Source: an uncultured Massilia sp.
GTDB lineage: Bacteria; Pseudomonadota; Gammaproteobacteria; Burkholderiales; Burkholderiaceae_D
DNA length: 64,000 nt
Assembly: GCF_913773735.1 (NCBI RefSeq)
Contig: NZ_CAJYEB010000043.1
Location: forward strand, 23,097 to 87,096
Reading direction: 5' to 3'
How positions within the stretch are numbered: the first letter of the stretch is position 1; every line of letters begins with the position of its first letter. The position numbers were made by a program, and so were the translations under genes. Below the pieces are notes generated by a model. It was not told the origin of the DNA. It was given only the letters and a program-made list of their open reading frames with translations, and did not search any database. Positions 33,664-42,169 of this stretch are shown here, in pieces.

Positions 33664-33909
33664 CTAAGCGCCGATTGTTGTGGCGATCTTACAACGTAGT
33701 CATTTATGTCACGGTTGCCGAGTGTTTCTGAATGTTACGAACTGCGTCATACGTCGTGCCATCGTCAGCCAACGTCGCGCAGCCCCGGCACATGCCGATG
33801 ACAGGGAAACCATGCATATACGCCATCCGCGGCCGTCATGGCGGCGTCATACGGACCGCCCTCCATGTCATATCGCTCCTCCGGCCCTCTCCGCCATGTC
33901 ATGAAAGCC

Positions 33910-33937
33910 ATGTTGCAGCGTTGCAAATATGCAACAT
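33910..33937. promoter_or_regulatory. ATGTTGCA-N12-TGCAACAT inverted repeat
   Basis: Perfect 8-bp arms with a second GTTGC/GCAAC pair inside, 300 bp upstream of the winged-helix gene. Possible operator; target unknown. Confidence 0.35.
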
Positions 33938-34238
33938 CAACATGATTTGCACATTCATTGGATGACGGTCGAGGTGTCGAGTTCAATTTCTGGCACTGAT
34001 CAAACGCATGTTCCTGGACGCCTTTTGGCGGCCTCGTCTTTAACCGGCATCAAGGCGCGCTGCCAAAAAATTACTTTTGGAAATTTTTAGAAATGTTGGA
34101 TGGCGCACAGACCGGGCATGGTAGGGCAGGCAATCTTGTAACCAGTTAAGCGGAACCGACGTGTTGTCAGCAGGTCATACGACACATGCCGGTCCCGGGC
34201 CTCACCAGAACACAGTCTTTTATACGGAGCAGACCAAT

Positions 34239-34853
34239 ATGCATGCAGCGACTCACCACAATGCGGTGCAAGGCGACCTCAACGCAGTGCACACTTCCAG
34301 CAATTCTGCACTGATCGAACGTGTCCCGCCGCAACCGACCGAGCGCGCCCCGATTTCGCTGGCGCCGATCGAACGCGTGCGGTCGACTTCGGCCACCCAG
34401 CGCCGCATCGAGAACATGCAGAAGCTGATTGGCGAGCTGCAAACGCACGAGATGCTGGCCGACGAAATCGCCTGGTTCCTGAAATTCTCGCCGTCGGGCG
34501 CCCGTAAATACATCCGCGACCTGCGCGAAGCCGGCGTGATCGAACTGGCACGCTACATCGAGGGCACCGCCACCTACCTGGGCAAGGCCGTCTACCGTAT
34601 CTCCCCGGATCCGGACCGCGTCAAGGCCTTCCTGGGCGCCATCTGCCAGCCGAAGCGCGAAGGCGCCGCGCCGCGCAAGGAACGTCCGGGCCTGCGCGAG
34701 CAGAGCATGGCCGGCACCGGCCGCCACTTCCACATCCTGGCCGACGACACCCACTACGCGATCCGCGTGAACCGCAGCCCGGTCGCCCGCGATCCGCTGG
34801 TCGCCGCGCTGTTCGGCCCGGCGCCGAACCAGGTCGCCAAGGAACGCGCCTGA
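34239..34853 (+). CDS. winged-helix-like DNA-binding protein, unknown
   Basis: A 204-residue cytoplasmic protein. Residues about 50-115 look like a winged helix (MQKLIGELQTHEMLADEIAWFL, FSPSGARKYIRDLREAGVI, then a wing-like YIEGTATYLGKAVYRIS). The C-terminal part is basic and ends with a conserved-looking DTHYAIRVNRSPVARDPLVAALFG. I do not recognise a named family, though the type recurs in Oxalobacteraceae. The start at 34239 has GGAG upstream. It has a long leader and a clear terminator. Confidence 0.75.
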   Translation: MHAATHHNAVQGDLNAVHTSSNSALIERVPPQPTERAPISLAPIERVRSTSATQRRIENMQKLIGELQTHEMLADEIAWFLKFSPSGARKYIRDLREAGVIELARYIEGTATYLGKAVYRISPDPDRVKAFLGAICQPKREGAAPRKERPGLREQSMAGTGRHFHILADDTHYAIRVNRSPVARDPLVAALFGPAPNQVAKERA

Positions 34854-34897
34854 TTCCGGATCCCGCATGCCGGGCGGCCCCGGCCGCACCGCGAAGA

Positions 34898-34929
34898 CGC
34901 CACCCGCCATCGGCCGGTGGCGTTTTTTT
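34898..34929 (+). terminator. Rho-independent terminator of the winged-helix gene
   Basis: CGCCACC-N11-GGTGGCG followed by seven T. Confidence 0.88.
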
Positions 34930-35015
34930 ATTGCTTGCCAATTGAAAAGGCGGCAAGAGTTCCCATATGCCCGCTCAGGCGGCGCCCTTGCCGCCACGAC
35001 CAACGAGGAGAATCC

Positions 35016-35780
35016 ATGCTGCCGAATGCCGAATCACTGGAAGGAAAACGCGTCCCCGACGTGACGTTCAAGGCGCGTCCCAACGACCAATGGCGCGACA
35101 TTACGACCGATGAGCTGTTCAAGGGCAAGACCGTCGTCGTGTTCGCCCTGCCGGGCGCGTACACGCCGACCTGTTCGTCGGCGCACCTGCCGCGCTACAA
35201 CGAGCTGGCGCCGGTGCTGCGCGAGAACGGCGTCGACGACATCGTCTGCATCTCGGTCAACGACGCCTTCGTCATGAATTCCTGGCAGGGCGGCCAGGAA
35301 GCCGGCAACATCACCATGATCCCGGACGGGAACGGCGACTTCAGCGAAGGCATGGGCCTGCTGGTCGACAAGCGCGACCTGGGCTTCGGCAAGCGTTCCT
35401 GGCGCTACTCGATGCTGGTCAAGGATGGCGTCATCGACAAGATCTTCATCGAGGAAGACAAGGAAGGCGATCCGTTCGAGGTGTCCGACGCCGATACCAT
35501 GCTGCGCTACATCAATCCGCAGGCCGAACCGCGCGAGCCGGTCGTCATCTTTTCCAAGCCAGGCTGCCCGCACTGCGCGCGCGCCAAGGCCGTGCTCAAG
35601 GCCAATGGCGTCGTCTTCACCGATCTCTCCCAGGACGCCACCATCAACACCAGCGTCCTGCGCGCTGTCTCCGGGGAAATGACCTGGCCGCAGGTGTTCA
35701 TCGGCGGCCGCCTGGTCGGCAATGCCGATGCCGTCGAAGCCCACTTCGCGCCGAAGGCCGCCGCGGCGCCGGCCGCCTGA
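35016..35780 (+). CDS. peroxiredoxin-glutaredoxin fusion (hybrid Prx5)
   Basis: A 254-residue glutathione-dependent peroxidase that reduces H2O2 and alkyl hydroperoxides using its own glutaredoxin domain. The Prx5 domain covers 1-165 with the peroxidatic Cys53 in PGAYTPTCSSAHLP; the glutaredoxin domain covers about 173-245 with CPHC (Cys184/Cys187) and TWPQVFIGG. The start at 35016 has GAGGAG upstream. The MtfA-like peptidase gene follows by 13 bp and is probably co-transcribed. Confidence 0.95.
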   Translation: MLPNAESLEGKRVPDVTFKARPNDQWRDITTDELFKGKTVVVFALPGAYTPTCSSAHLPRYNELAPVLRENGVDDIVCISVNDAFVMNSWQGGQEAGNITMIPDGNGDFSEGMGLLVDKRDLGFGKRSWRYSMLVKDGVIDKIFIEEDKEGDPFEVSDADTMLRYINPQAEPREPVVIFSKPGCPHCARAKAVLKANGVVFTDLSQDATINTSVLRAVSGEMTWPQVFIGGRLVGNADAVEAHFAPKAAAAPAA

Positions 35781-35793
35781 CCGGGGAGGCACG

Positions 35794-36660
35794 ATGGAAG
35801 CCGCACTGGCCTGCGCCGTCGTCGCCGGGGCGCTGCTGCTGGCCTGGCAGGTCCCGCGCTGGCGCCTGCGCCGCGTGCTGGCCCGGCCCCTGAGTCCGGT
35901 GCAACTGGGCTGGATCGAGCGCAACGTCGACCAGTACCGGGGCATGCCGCCGGACCTCCAGCAGCAGTTGCAGCGCCTGACCAAGCAGTTCCTGCACGAA
36001 AAGACCTTCGTCGGCTGCGCGGGGCTGGGGGTGACCGAGGAGATGCGCGTGACGATCGCGGCCCAGGCCTGCCTGTTGCTGCTGAACCGTCCCATGCGCG
36101 TCTATCCGGGCCTGCATGCGGTGCTCGTGTACCCCGGCGCCTTCCTGGTGCCGCGCAAGGAGGCCGACGAGGCCGGCGTCGTCACCGAGACGCGCCAGGA
36201 CCTGCTGGGCGAATCCTGGGGCGACGGCCGCGTGATCCTGTCCTGGGAACACGTGCGCCGCGCCGGCCTGGCGCCCGAGGGCACGCACAACGTCGTGCTG
36301 CACGAGTTCGCGCACCAGCTCGACAGCGAATCGGGCAGCAACAACGGCGCGCCCATCCTCGGCAGCGCCGAACGCTACCGCAGCTGGTCGGAGACGCTGG
36401 GCCGCGACTTCGCGCTGCTGCGGCGCGACACCATCTGGGGCTACCGCGACGTGCTGGACCCGTACGGCGCCACCAACCCCGCGGAATTCTTCGCCGTCGC
36501 CACCGAGACCTTCTTCGAGCAGCCGCACGCGCTGGCGGCCGGCCACCCGGCGCTGTACGCCGAGTTCCAGGCCTATTTCCGGGTCGACCCGCGCGCCTGG
36601 TTCGCGGCGCCGGTAGTGGAGCCGGGGCCGGCGACGGTGGACTACGGGCAGTGGCGCTAG
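35794..36660 (+). CDS. mtfA: MtfA-like zinc peptidase (M90 family)
   Basis: A 288-residue protein with one N-terminal membrane or signal segment (1-20) and the zinc motif HEFAHQLD (His170, Glu171, His174), plus NPAEFFAVATETFFEQP supplying the distal ligand region. E. coli MtfA binds the repressor Mlc and cleaves peptides; here the N-terminal anchor is the common form in betaproteobacteria. GGGGAGG precedes the ATG. Confidence 0.9.
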   Translation: MEAALACAVVAGALLLAWQVPRWRLRRVLARPLSPVQLGWIERNVDQYRGMPPDLQQQLQRLTKQFLHEKTFVGCAGLGVTEEMRVTIAAQACLLLLNRPMRVYPGLHAVLVYPGAFLVPRKEADEAGVVTETRQDLLGESWGDGRVILSWEHVRRAGLAPEGTHNVVLHEFAHQLDSESGSNNGAPILGSAERYRSWSETLGRDFALLRRDTIWGYRDVLDPYGATNPAEFFAVATETFFEQPHALAAGHPALYAEFQAYFRVDPRAWFAAPVVEPGPATVDYGQWR

Positions 36661-36722
36661 GCGCCTGGCCGGCACGCATGGCACGCCCGGCGGCGCCCGC
36701 CGGGCCGCTGCCGCTGGGCTGC

Positions 36723-36736
36723 GTGCGCTCTCGTAC
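36723..36736 (+). promoter_or_regulatory. 14-bp stress palindrome for the 184-residue gene
   Basis: GTGCG-CTCT-CGTAC. 22 nt later stands CATGCT (36759-36764), 29 bp before the ATG. Confidence 0.65.
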
Positions 36737-36793
36737 AGACCTTGCGGCCGCGCGGGCGCATGCTGGGCCTCATCGAATGCAGAGGAGTCGGCC

Positions 36794-37348
36794 ATGTCCA
36801 CCATCATCGCAGGACACTTCCAGCTTCAGGACGACGTCGACCAGGCGCGCCGCGCACTGGCCGACGCGGGTTTCCAGAGCGAACGCATCAGCGGTTTCTA
36901 CCTGAGCCAGCCGGGCCAGCACGACATGACGCCCATCGGCGGCGACCACATCACGTCACCGGGCGCCAAGGAGTCGCCCGAAGGCGTGGCGCAGGGCGTC
37001 GGCGCCGGTGCCGCCATCGGCGCGGTGGCGGGCGCGGCCACGGCGCCGCTCACCGGGCCGATCGGCCCCGTGGTGGGCGGCCTGGTCGGCGCCCACGTCG
37101 GTTCGCTGTTCAGCTTCACCAAGATGAAGGACGCCGGCGAGCGGGAGGAGGGCGGCCGCGCCCCCGTCGAGAACCGCCATGCCGGCATGCTGGTGGCCGT
37201 CGCCTTCGACGATCCGGCCCAGGAGCACCGCGCGGTCGAGGTATTGCGCGGCCTGGGCGCCACCCAGCTCGAGCGGGCGCAGGGCAATATCGTCGACGGC
37301 GACTGGGCCGACTTCGATCCGGCCAGCGTCCCCGACATCATCCGCTGA
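36794..37348 (+). CDS. stress-associated protein with central glycine zipper
   Basis: A 184-residue protein with an N-terminal alpha/beta part (AGHFQLQDDVDQARRALADAGF) like the heat-induced YflT domain, a central glycine/alanine membrane-type segment (about 68-105, VGAGAAIGAVAGAATAPLTG then GPVVGGLVGAHVGSLF), and a second alpha/beta part with VAVAFDDPAQEHRAVEVLRGLGA. The role is unknown; the repeated ends suggest two ferredoxin-like modules around a membrane hairpin. AGAGGAG precedes the ATG. It carries the same promoter palindrome as the envelope cluster. Confidence 0.82.
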   Translation: MSTIIAGHFQLQDDVDQARRALADAGFQSERISGFYLSQPGQHDMTPIGGDHITSPGAKESPEGVAQGVGAGAAIGAVAGAATAPLTGPIGPVVGGLVGAHVGSLFSFTKMKDAGEREEGGRAPVENRHAGMLVAVAFDDPAQEHRAVEVLRGLGATQLERAQGNIVDGDWADFDPASVPDIIR

Positions 37349-37445
37349 GGGTAGCGGGTGGACATTTTGTCGCACCGCAGCAAAAATTTGTTTTATGGCA
37401 AAAATGCGGTGATATGATGGGCTCGCGTCAATCAGCGGAGTCCAC

Positions 37446-38396
37446 ATGGAAGCGTCGAAACCGGCACACCCTTATTACGACCGATTGATCGCCGCGGCGC
37501 GGCGCATCGGTCCCGTCGCGGTCGCCGTCGCCCACCCCTGCGACGGCCACGCGCTGGAGGCGGCGCTCGATGCCGCGCGCATGGGCCTGATCGAACCGAT
37601 CCTGGTCGGACCGCGCGCCCGCATCCTCGCCGCGGCCGACGCGGCCGGCCTCGACGTGGCGGCCCTGCCGCTCGTGGATACCGAGCACAGCCACGAATCG
37701 GCGGCGCGCGCCGTCGAACTCGTACGCGAAGGCAAGGCCGCCGCGCTCATGAAGGGCAGCCTGCACACCGACGAGCTGATGGGCGCCGTGGTGTCCTCGA
37801 CCACCGGCCTGCGCACCGCGCGCCGCCTGAGCCACTGCTTCGTCATGGACGTGCCGGGCCGCGCCGAACCTCTGATCATCACCGATGCCGCCGTCAACAT
37901 CGTGCCCACGCTGGAGGCCAAGGCGGACATCGTCCAGAACGCGATCGACCTGGCCCACGTGCTGGGCTTCCCCGAGGTGCGCGTGGCGATCCTCGCGGCC
38001 GTCGAGACCGTCAGCGCCAAGATGCCGTCGACCATCGACGCGGCCGCCCTGTGCAAGATGGCCGACCGCGGCCAGATCACCGGCGCCGTGCTCGACGGTC
38101 CGCTGGCGATGGACAATGCGATCGACATGCAGGCGGCCGCGCTCAAGCACATCGTCTCGCCCGTCGCGGGCCGCGCCAACGTGCTGGTCGCGCCCGACCT
38201 GGAGGCGGGCAACATGCTGGCGAAAAGCCTCAGCTTCATGGCCGGCGCGGCCGCCGCCGGCATCGTGCTGGGCGCGCGCGTGCCGCTGATCCTGACCAGC
38301 CGCGCCGACTCGGTCGCCGCGCGCCTGGCGTCCTGCGCGGTGGCGGTGCTGGTGGCGCGCGCCAAGCTGGCCGACGCGCGCCTGCTGGGCGGCTGA
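37446..38396 (+). CDS. phosphate acetyl/butyryltransferase
   Basis: A 316-residue acyl-CoA:phosphate acyltransferase that makes an acyl phosphate from acyl-CoA. Family motifs: ILVGPRARI near 49-57, ALMKGSLHTDELMGAVV near 100-116, FVMDVPGRAEPLIITDAAVNI and VLDGPLAMDNAID. In many betaproteobacteria this domain is fused to a MaoC-type hydratase; here it is free-standing. First gene of an operon with acetate kinase (one base apart), FabI and a PHB reductase. It could act on acetyl- or butyryl-CoA; neighbours do not decide. Confidence 0.9.
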   Translation: MEASKPAHPYYDRLIAAARRIGPVAVAVAHPCDGHALEAALDAARMGLIEPILVGPRARILAAADAAGLDVAALPLVDTEHSHESAARAVELVREGKAAALMKGSLHTDELMGAVVSSTTGLRTARRLSHCFVMDVPGRAEPLIITDAAVNIVPTLEAKADIVQNAIDLAHVLGFPEVRVAILAAVETVSAKMPSTIDAAALCKMADRGQITGAVLDGPLAMDNAIDMQAAALKHIVSPVAGRANVLVAPDLEAGNMLAKSLSFMAGAAAAGIVLGARVPLILTSRADSVAARLASCAVAVLVARAKLADARLLGG

Positions 38397-38397
38397 C

Positions 38398-39591
38398 ATG
38401 ATCGCCGCCAACGACGGCATCGTCGTCCTGAATGCCGGTTCGTCCAGCATCAAGTTCTCGCTGTACAGCGGCGCCGGGCTGGACCTGACGTTCAAGGGCA
38501 GGATCGAGAACCTGTATAGCGGCCCCACGCGCTTTTCGGCCCGCGATGCCGCCGGCGCGTCGATCGGCGCCGAGGAATGGGGCGAGGCGCTCGACCACGC
38601 CGCCGCCATGCGCTACCTGGTAGACTTCGCGGCCGGCCACCTGGGCGGCTACCGCGTGCTGGCCGCCGGCCACCGCATCGTCCACGGCGGCACGCACTAC
38701 AGCGGCCCCCGGCGCCTGGACGCGGAGGCGCTCGCCTACCTGGACACGCTGGTCCCGCTGGCGCCGCTGCACCTGCCGCACAACCTGGCGGCCGTGCGCG
38801 CGGTGGCGCAGCTGGCGCCGCACCTGCCGCAGGTCGGCTGCTTCGACACCGCCTTCCACAGCGTCCAGCCGGCGCTGGCGCAGGCGTTCGCGCTGCCGCC
38901 CGCGGTGACCGACCTGGGCGTGCGCCGCTACGGCTTCCACGGCCTGTCCTACGAATACATCGCCAGCCGGCTGCCGCAGGCCGATCCGGCGCTGGCCCGG
39001 GCGAAGGTCGTGGCCGCCCACCTGGGCAATGGCGCCAGCATGTGCGCGATGGCGGGCGGACGCAGCGTCGCCAGCACGATGGGCTTCACCGCCGTCGAAG
39101 GCTTGCCGATGGGAACGCGCTGCGGCGCGCTCGATCCCGGCGTCGTGCTGTACCTGATCCAGGAACTCGGCATGGACGTGGCCCGGGTGCAGGAAATGCT
39201 GTACCAGCAGTCGGGCCTGCTCGGCGTGTCCGGCATCTCGTCCGACATGCGCGCGCTGGAGGCGAGCGGCGACCCGCGCGCGCGCCTGGCCATCGACCTG
39301 CTGGTCTACCGCATCGGGCGCGAGCTCGGTTCGCTGGCGGCAAGCCTGGGCGGACTCGACGCGCTGGTGTTTTCGGGAGGCATCGGCGAGAACAGCGTCG
39401 CCCTGCGCGCCGCCGTCTGCCGCGACGCGGCCTGGCTCGGCGTCGCGCTGGACGAGGCGGCGAATGCGGCGCCGCGCGGCGTGGCGCGCATCAGCCGGCC
39501 GGACAGCCGCGTCGCCGTCTGGATCGTGCCCGCCGACGAAGAACTGATGATTGCCCGCCATACCCTCGACCTGATGGAGCGCCCCGCATGA
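38398..39591 (+). CDS. ackA: acetate kinase
   Basis: A 397-residue enzyme converting acyl phosphate and ADP to acetate and ATP, completing the pathway begun by the gene before it. Motifs: VLNAGSSSIKFS (10-21), GHRIVHGG, the catalytic Asp in FDTAFH, GFHGLSYEYI, HLGNGASMCA and FSGGIGENS. Length and motifs are normal. It starts one base after the acyltransferase stop and its own stop overlaps the fabI start (ATGA). Confidence 0.95.
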   Translation: MIAANDGIVVLNAGSSSIKFSLYSGAGLDLTFKGRIENLYSGPTRFSARDAAGASIGAEEWGEALDHAAAMRYLVDFAAGHLGGYRVLAAGHRIVHGGTHYSGPRRLDAEALAYLDTLVPLAPLHLPHNLAAVRAVAQLAPHLPQVGCFDTAFHSVQPALAQAFALPPAVTDLGVRRYGFHGLSYEYIASRLPQADPALARAKVVAAHLGNGASMCAMAGGRSVASTMGFTAVEGLPMGTRCGALDPGVVLYLIQELGMDVARVQEMLYQQSGLLGVSGISSDMRALEASGDPRARLAIDLLVYRIGRELGSLAASLGGLDALVFSGGIGENSVALRAAVCRDAAWLGVALDEAANAAPRGVARISRPDSRVAVWIVPADEELMIARHTLDLMERPA

Positions 39592-40361
39592 CCGCAACCA
39601 CTTACCCCATCCTGGAAGGCAAGCGCGCGCTGGTGGTCGGCGTCGCCAACGAGCACTCGATCGCCTACGGCTGCGCGCTCGCCTTCCGCCGCCTCGGCGC
39701 CGACCTGACGCTGACCTACCTGAACGACAAGGCCAGGCCCTACGTGGAGCCGCTGGCGCGCGACCTGGGCGCCGAACTGCTGCCGCTGGACGTGACCAGC
39801 GACGCGCAGATGGACGCCGTGTTCGCGGCGCTGGCGCGCCACGGCCGGCTCGACATCCTGGTCCACTCGATCGCCTGGGCGCCGAAGGACGCGTTGCAGG
39901 GGCGCCTGATGGATTGTCCGCTGGACGGCTTCCTGAGCGCGATGGACATTTCCTGCCACTCCTTCCTGCGCATGGCGCGCCGCGCCGCGCCGCTGATGAC
40001 GGCGGGCGGCACCCTGTTCGCGATGAGCTACCACGGCGCCCGGAAGGTGGTGCCGAACTACGACGTGATGGGGCCGGTCAAGGCCGCCCTGGAGGCGTCC
40101 TGCCGCTACCTCGCGCACGAACTGGGGCCGCGCGGCATCCGCGTGCACGCGATCTCGCCGGGGCCGCTGCAGACGCGCGCGGCGTCGGGCCTGAAGGACT
40201 TCGAGCTGCTGCTGCGCGACGCGGTGGCGCGCGCCCCGCTCGGCGAGCTGGTCGACATCGTCGACGTCGGCAATACCTGCGCCTACCTGGCGTCCGACTA
40301 TGCGCACCGGCTGACGGGCAGTACCGTCTACGTCGATGGCGGCCTCAACATCGTGGCCTGA
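39588..40361 (+). CDS. fabI: enoyl-ACP reductase I
   Basis: A 257-residue NADH-dependent reductase of the last step in fatty-acid elongation, or of short enoyl-CoA in this context. Tyr148, Tyr158 and Lys165 match E. coli Tyr146/156/163, and GVANEHSIAYG is the FabI-type cofactor loop. The motif reads SYHGARKVVPNYDVMG, somewhat divergent, which fits an accessory copy dedicated to this operon rather than the housekeeping one. The start overlaps the ackA stop. Confidence 0.92.
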   Translation: MTATTYPILEGKRALVVGVANEHSIAYGCALAFRRLGADLTLTYLNDKARPYVEPLARDLGAELLPLDVTSDAQMDAVFAALARHGRLDILVHSIAWAPKDALQGRLMDCPLDGFLSAMDISCHSFLRMARRAAPLMTAGGTLFAMSYHGARKVVPNYDVMGPVKAALEASCRYLAHELGPRGIRVHAISPGPLQTRAASGLKDFELLLRDAVARAPLGELVDIVDVGNTCAYLASDYAHRLTGSTVYVDGGLNIVA

Positions 40362-40373
40362 ACGGGAGGCGGC

Positions 40374-40622
40374 ATGCAAGTGGTCCTGTCCGGCCTGTGC
40401 GGCGACGATTGCGAGGACAGCGTCAGCGCGCACCTGTCGCGCTACCTGCGGATCGAGCACGTGTGCATGATCCGCGACGGCAAGCCCGACAGTCCGTGGG
40501 CGCTGCTCGAAGTCGGCGATTCCTACGAGCGCGTCTGGGATGCCTGCAATGCCCTGCGTGGCGTTTTTCATCGCGGCAAGCAACTGCGCCTCTATATCCC
40601 GCTGCACCAGACCGGTACCTGA
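40374..40622 (+). CDS. 82-residue protein of the acyl-phosphate/PHB operon, unknown
   Basis: A small cytoplasmic protein with three cysteines near the N-terminus (GLCGDDCEDSV, HVCMI) and an alpha/beta pattern. I do not recognise a family. GGGAGG precedes the ATG and the gene lies 12 bp behind fabI, so it belongs to the operon. A role in regulating the PHB pathway is possible but not shown. Confidence 0.78.
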   Translation: MQVVLSGLCGDDCEDSVSAHLSRYLRIEHVCMIRDGKPDSPWALLEVGDSYERVWDACNALRGVFHRGKQLRLYIPLHQTGT

Positions 40623-40734
40623 CTCGACAGCAGTCTGGCTTTGACCTGTCTCAAAGTTTCTTTTGCTCGGCATCCTAGACTCGATGCTTCGTGCTGCGCA
40701 GCCGCGCGGCAGTTTCCAGAGGAGACGATGCGCC

Positions 40735-41481
40735 ATGCAAGAGCAAAAAGTGGCCTTGGTGACGGGTGGCATGGGAGGACTGGGCACGGCGATCTGCCGG
40801 CGCCTGCAGGATGCGGGATTCCGGGTGGCGGCGACCCATTCGCCGGGCAATGCCGGGCCGGAGGCCTGGCTGGCCGCCCAGCGCGACGACGGCTACCGTT
40901 TTCGCGCGTACAAGGTCGACGTGACCGACTACGGCGACTGCGAATGGATGATGCAGAAGCTGCTGGCCGAGATGGGCCGGATCGACGTGCTGGTGAACAA
41001 TGCCGGCATCACGCGCGACCGCAGCCTGAAGAAGATGACGCGCGAGGACTGGCAGGCGGTGCTGCGCACCAACCTCGACAGCGTGTTCAACATGAGCAAG
41101 CAGGCCATCGAGCCGATGCTGGCGCAGCGCTGGGGCCGCATCATCAACATCGCGTCCGTGAACGGCCAGCAGGGCGCCTTCGGCCAGGCCAACTACGCGG
41201 CCGCCAAGGCCGGCGTGCACGGCTTCACCAAGGCGCTGGCGCTGGAGACGGCGCGCCACGGCGTGACCGTCAACACGGTGTCGCCGGGCTACCTGCGCAC
41301 CAGGATGACGGACGGCGTGCCCGCCGACGTCATGCGCGACCGCATCCTGCCGCAGATCCCCGTCGGCCGGCTCGGCGAGCCGGACGAGGTGGCGGGGCTG
41401 GTGGCCTACCTGGCGTCGGAGGAAGCGGGCTTCATGACCGGGGCCAACCTGGCCATCAATGGCGGGCAGCACATGTGCTGA
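40735..41481 (+). CDS. phbB: acetoacetyl-CoA reductase
   Basis: A 248-residue SDR enzyme reducing acetoacetyl-CoA to (R)-3-hydroxybutyryl-CoA with NADPH, the second step of polyhydroxybutyrate synthesis. TGGMGGLG is at 10-17, NNAG at 88-91, and Ser141, Tyr154 and Lys158 form the catalytic set; SVNGQQGAFGQANYAAAKAG is diagnostic of PhbB/PhaB. GAGGAG lies about 11 bases before the ATG. It closes the operon begun at 37446. No synthase or thiolase gene is in the window. Confidence 0.93.
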   Translation: MQEQKVALVTGGMGGLGTAICRRLQDAGFRVAATHSPGNAGPEAWLAAQRDDGYRFRAYKVDVTDYGDCEWMMQKLLAEMGRIDVLVNNAGITRDRSLKKMTREDWQAVLRTNLDSVFNMSKQAIEPMLAQRWGRIINIASVNGQQGAFGQANYAAAKAGVHGFTKALALETARHGVTVNTVSPGYLRTRMTDGVPADVMRDRILPQIPVGRLGEPDEVAGLVAYLASEEAGFMTGANLAINGGQHMC

Positions 41482-41556
41482 AAGACCGCGTGCCGCCCCG
41501 CCTGGCGCGGGCGGCACGCCGCGGGGCCGCCGGGAGGCCACCGCCGGGAGGCGCGG

Positions 41557-42147
41557 TCAGGAGGCCGCGGGTGGGTGCTCGTGCAGCGCGCTCGTGTCGA
41601 GCTGCGTCTTGAGGCGGTCGATCGCGACGAGGATGGGCCCCGCCTGGCCGCTGGCGGCCGCGGCGGCCAGGCCGAGCAGGCGCGCCACCAGCGTGATGCC
41701 GTCGCCGATGTGCGTGATCCGGCGGATCTTGTCGGCGGCATCGGCCGTCAGCTGCACCAGCTGCGCCTGCGGCCGGCCCAGCGCCGTCACGATGCAGGCG
41801 GCGGCGTCCGCGTACAGGCGGTTGGCGCGCTGGCGCAGTTCGATCTCGGCGTCCAGCAGGGCGCGCGCGGCCGCCTGTTCCGAGGCCGGCACGTTGCCGC
41901 CGCCGTGGCGGCCGATGTCGCGCATCACCCGCGCGTGGATATCGTCGGCGCAGGCGCTCAGGCGGTCGGCCAGTTCCTCGACCTGGCGCGCGCTGGCCAG
42001 CGCCTCGGCCGGCGAGGGCGGCGGCGCGGACGGCGGCGTGGACTGGACCGCGGCGGCCGGCGCAGGCGTTTGCGGGTCGGACGGGCGCGGCGGCGGCGCG
42101 GGGGTCGGCGTGGGCGTGGGCGTGGGCGTGGGCGTGTCGTTGGCCAT
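41557..42147 (-). CDS. helical protein with Pro-Thr repeat leader, unknown
   Basis: A 196-residue protein. The first 50 residues are a Pro/Thr/Ala tail beginning (TP)n, encoded by five copies of GGCGTG at 42107-42136. The rest is alanine-rich helix (ARQVEELADRLSACADDIHARV) with one hydrophobic stretch (GITLVARLLGLAAAAASG). No family recognised. GAGGAAA precedes the ATG. It follows the 287-residue lipoprotein gene by 22 bp and is likely co-transcribed. Confidence 0.78.
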   Translation of the reverse strand: MANDTPTPTPTPTPTPAPPPRPSDPQTPAPAAAVQSTPPSAPPPSPAEALASARQVEELADRLSACADDIHARVMRDIGRHGGGNVPASEQAAARALLDAEIELRQRANRLYADAAACIVTALGRPQAQLVQLTADAADKIRRITHIGDGITLVARLLGLAAAAASGQAGPILVAIDRLKTQLDTSALHEHPPAAS

Positions 42148-42169
42148 GCGGTTTCCTCGGGAGCGGTGG

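Larger units (their letters stand above)
33558..34238. other. 681-bp intergenic region upstream of ompA and the winged-helix gene
   Basis: It holds the ompA leader and stress palindrome (33650-33663), an inverted repeat at 33910-33937 and AT-rich sequence around 34060-34100. The open frames inside lack ribosome sites and coding character, so I see no gene. Confidence 0.65.
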
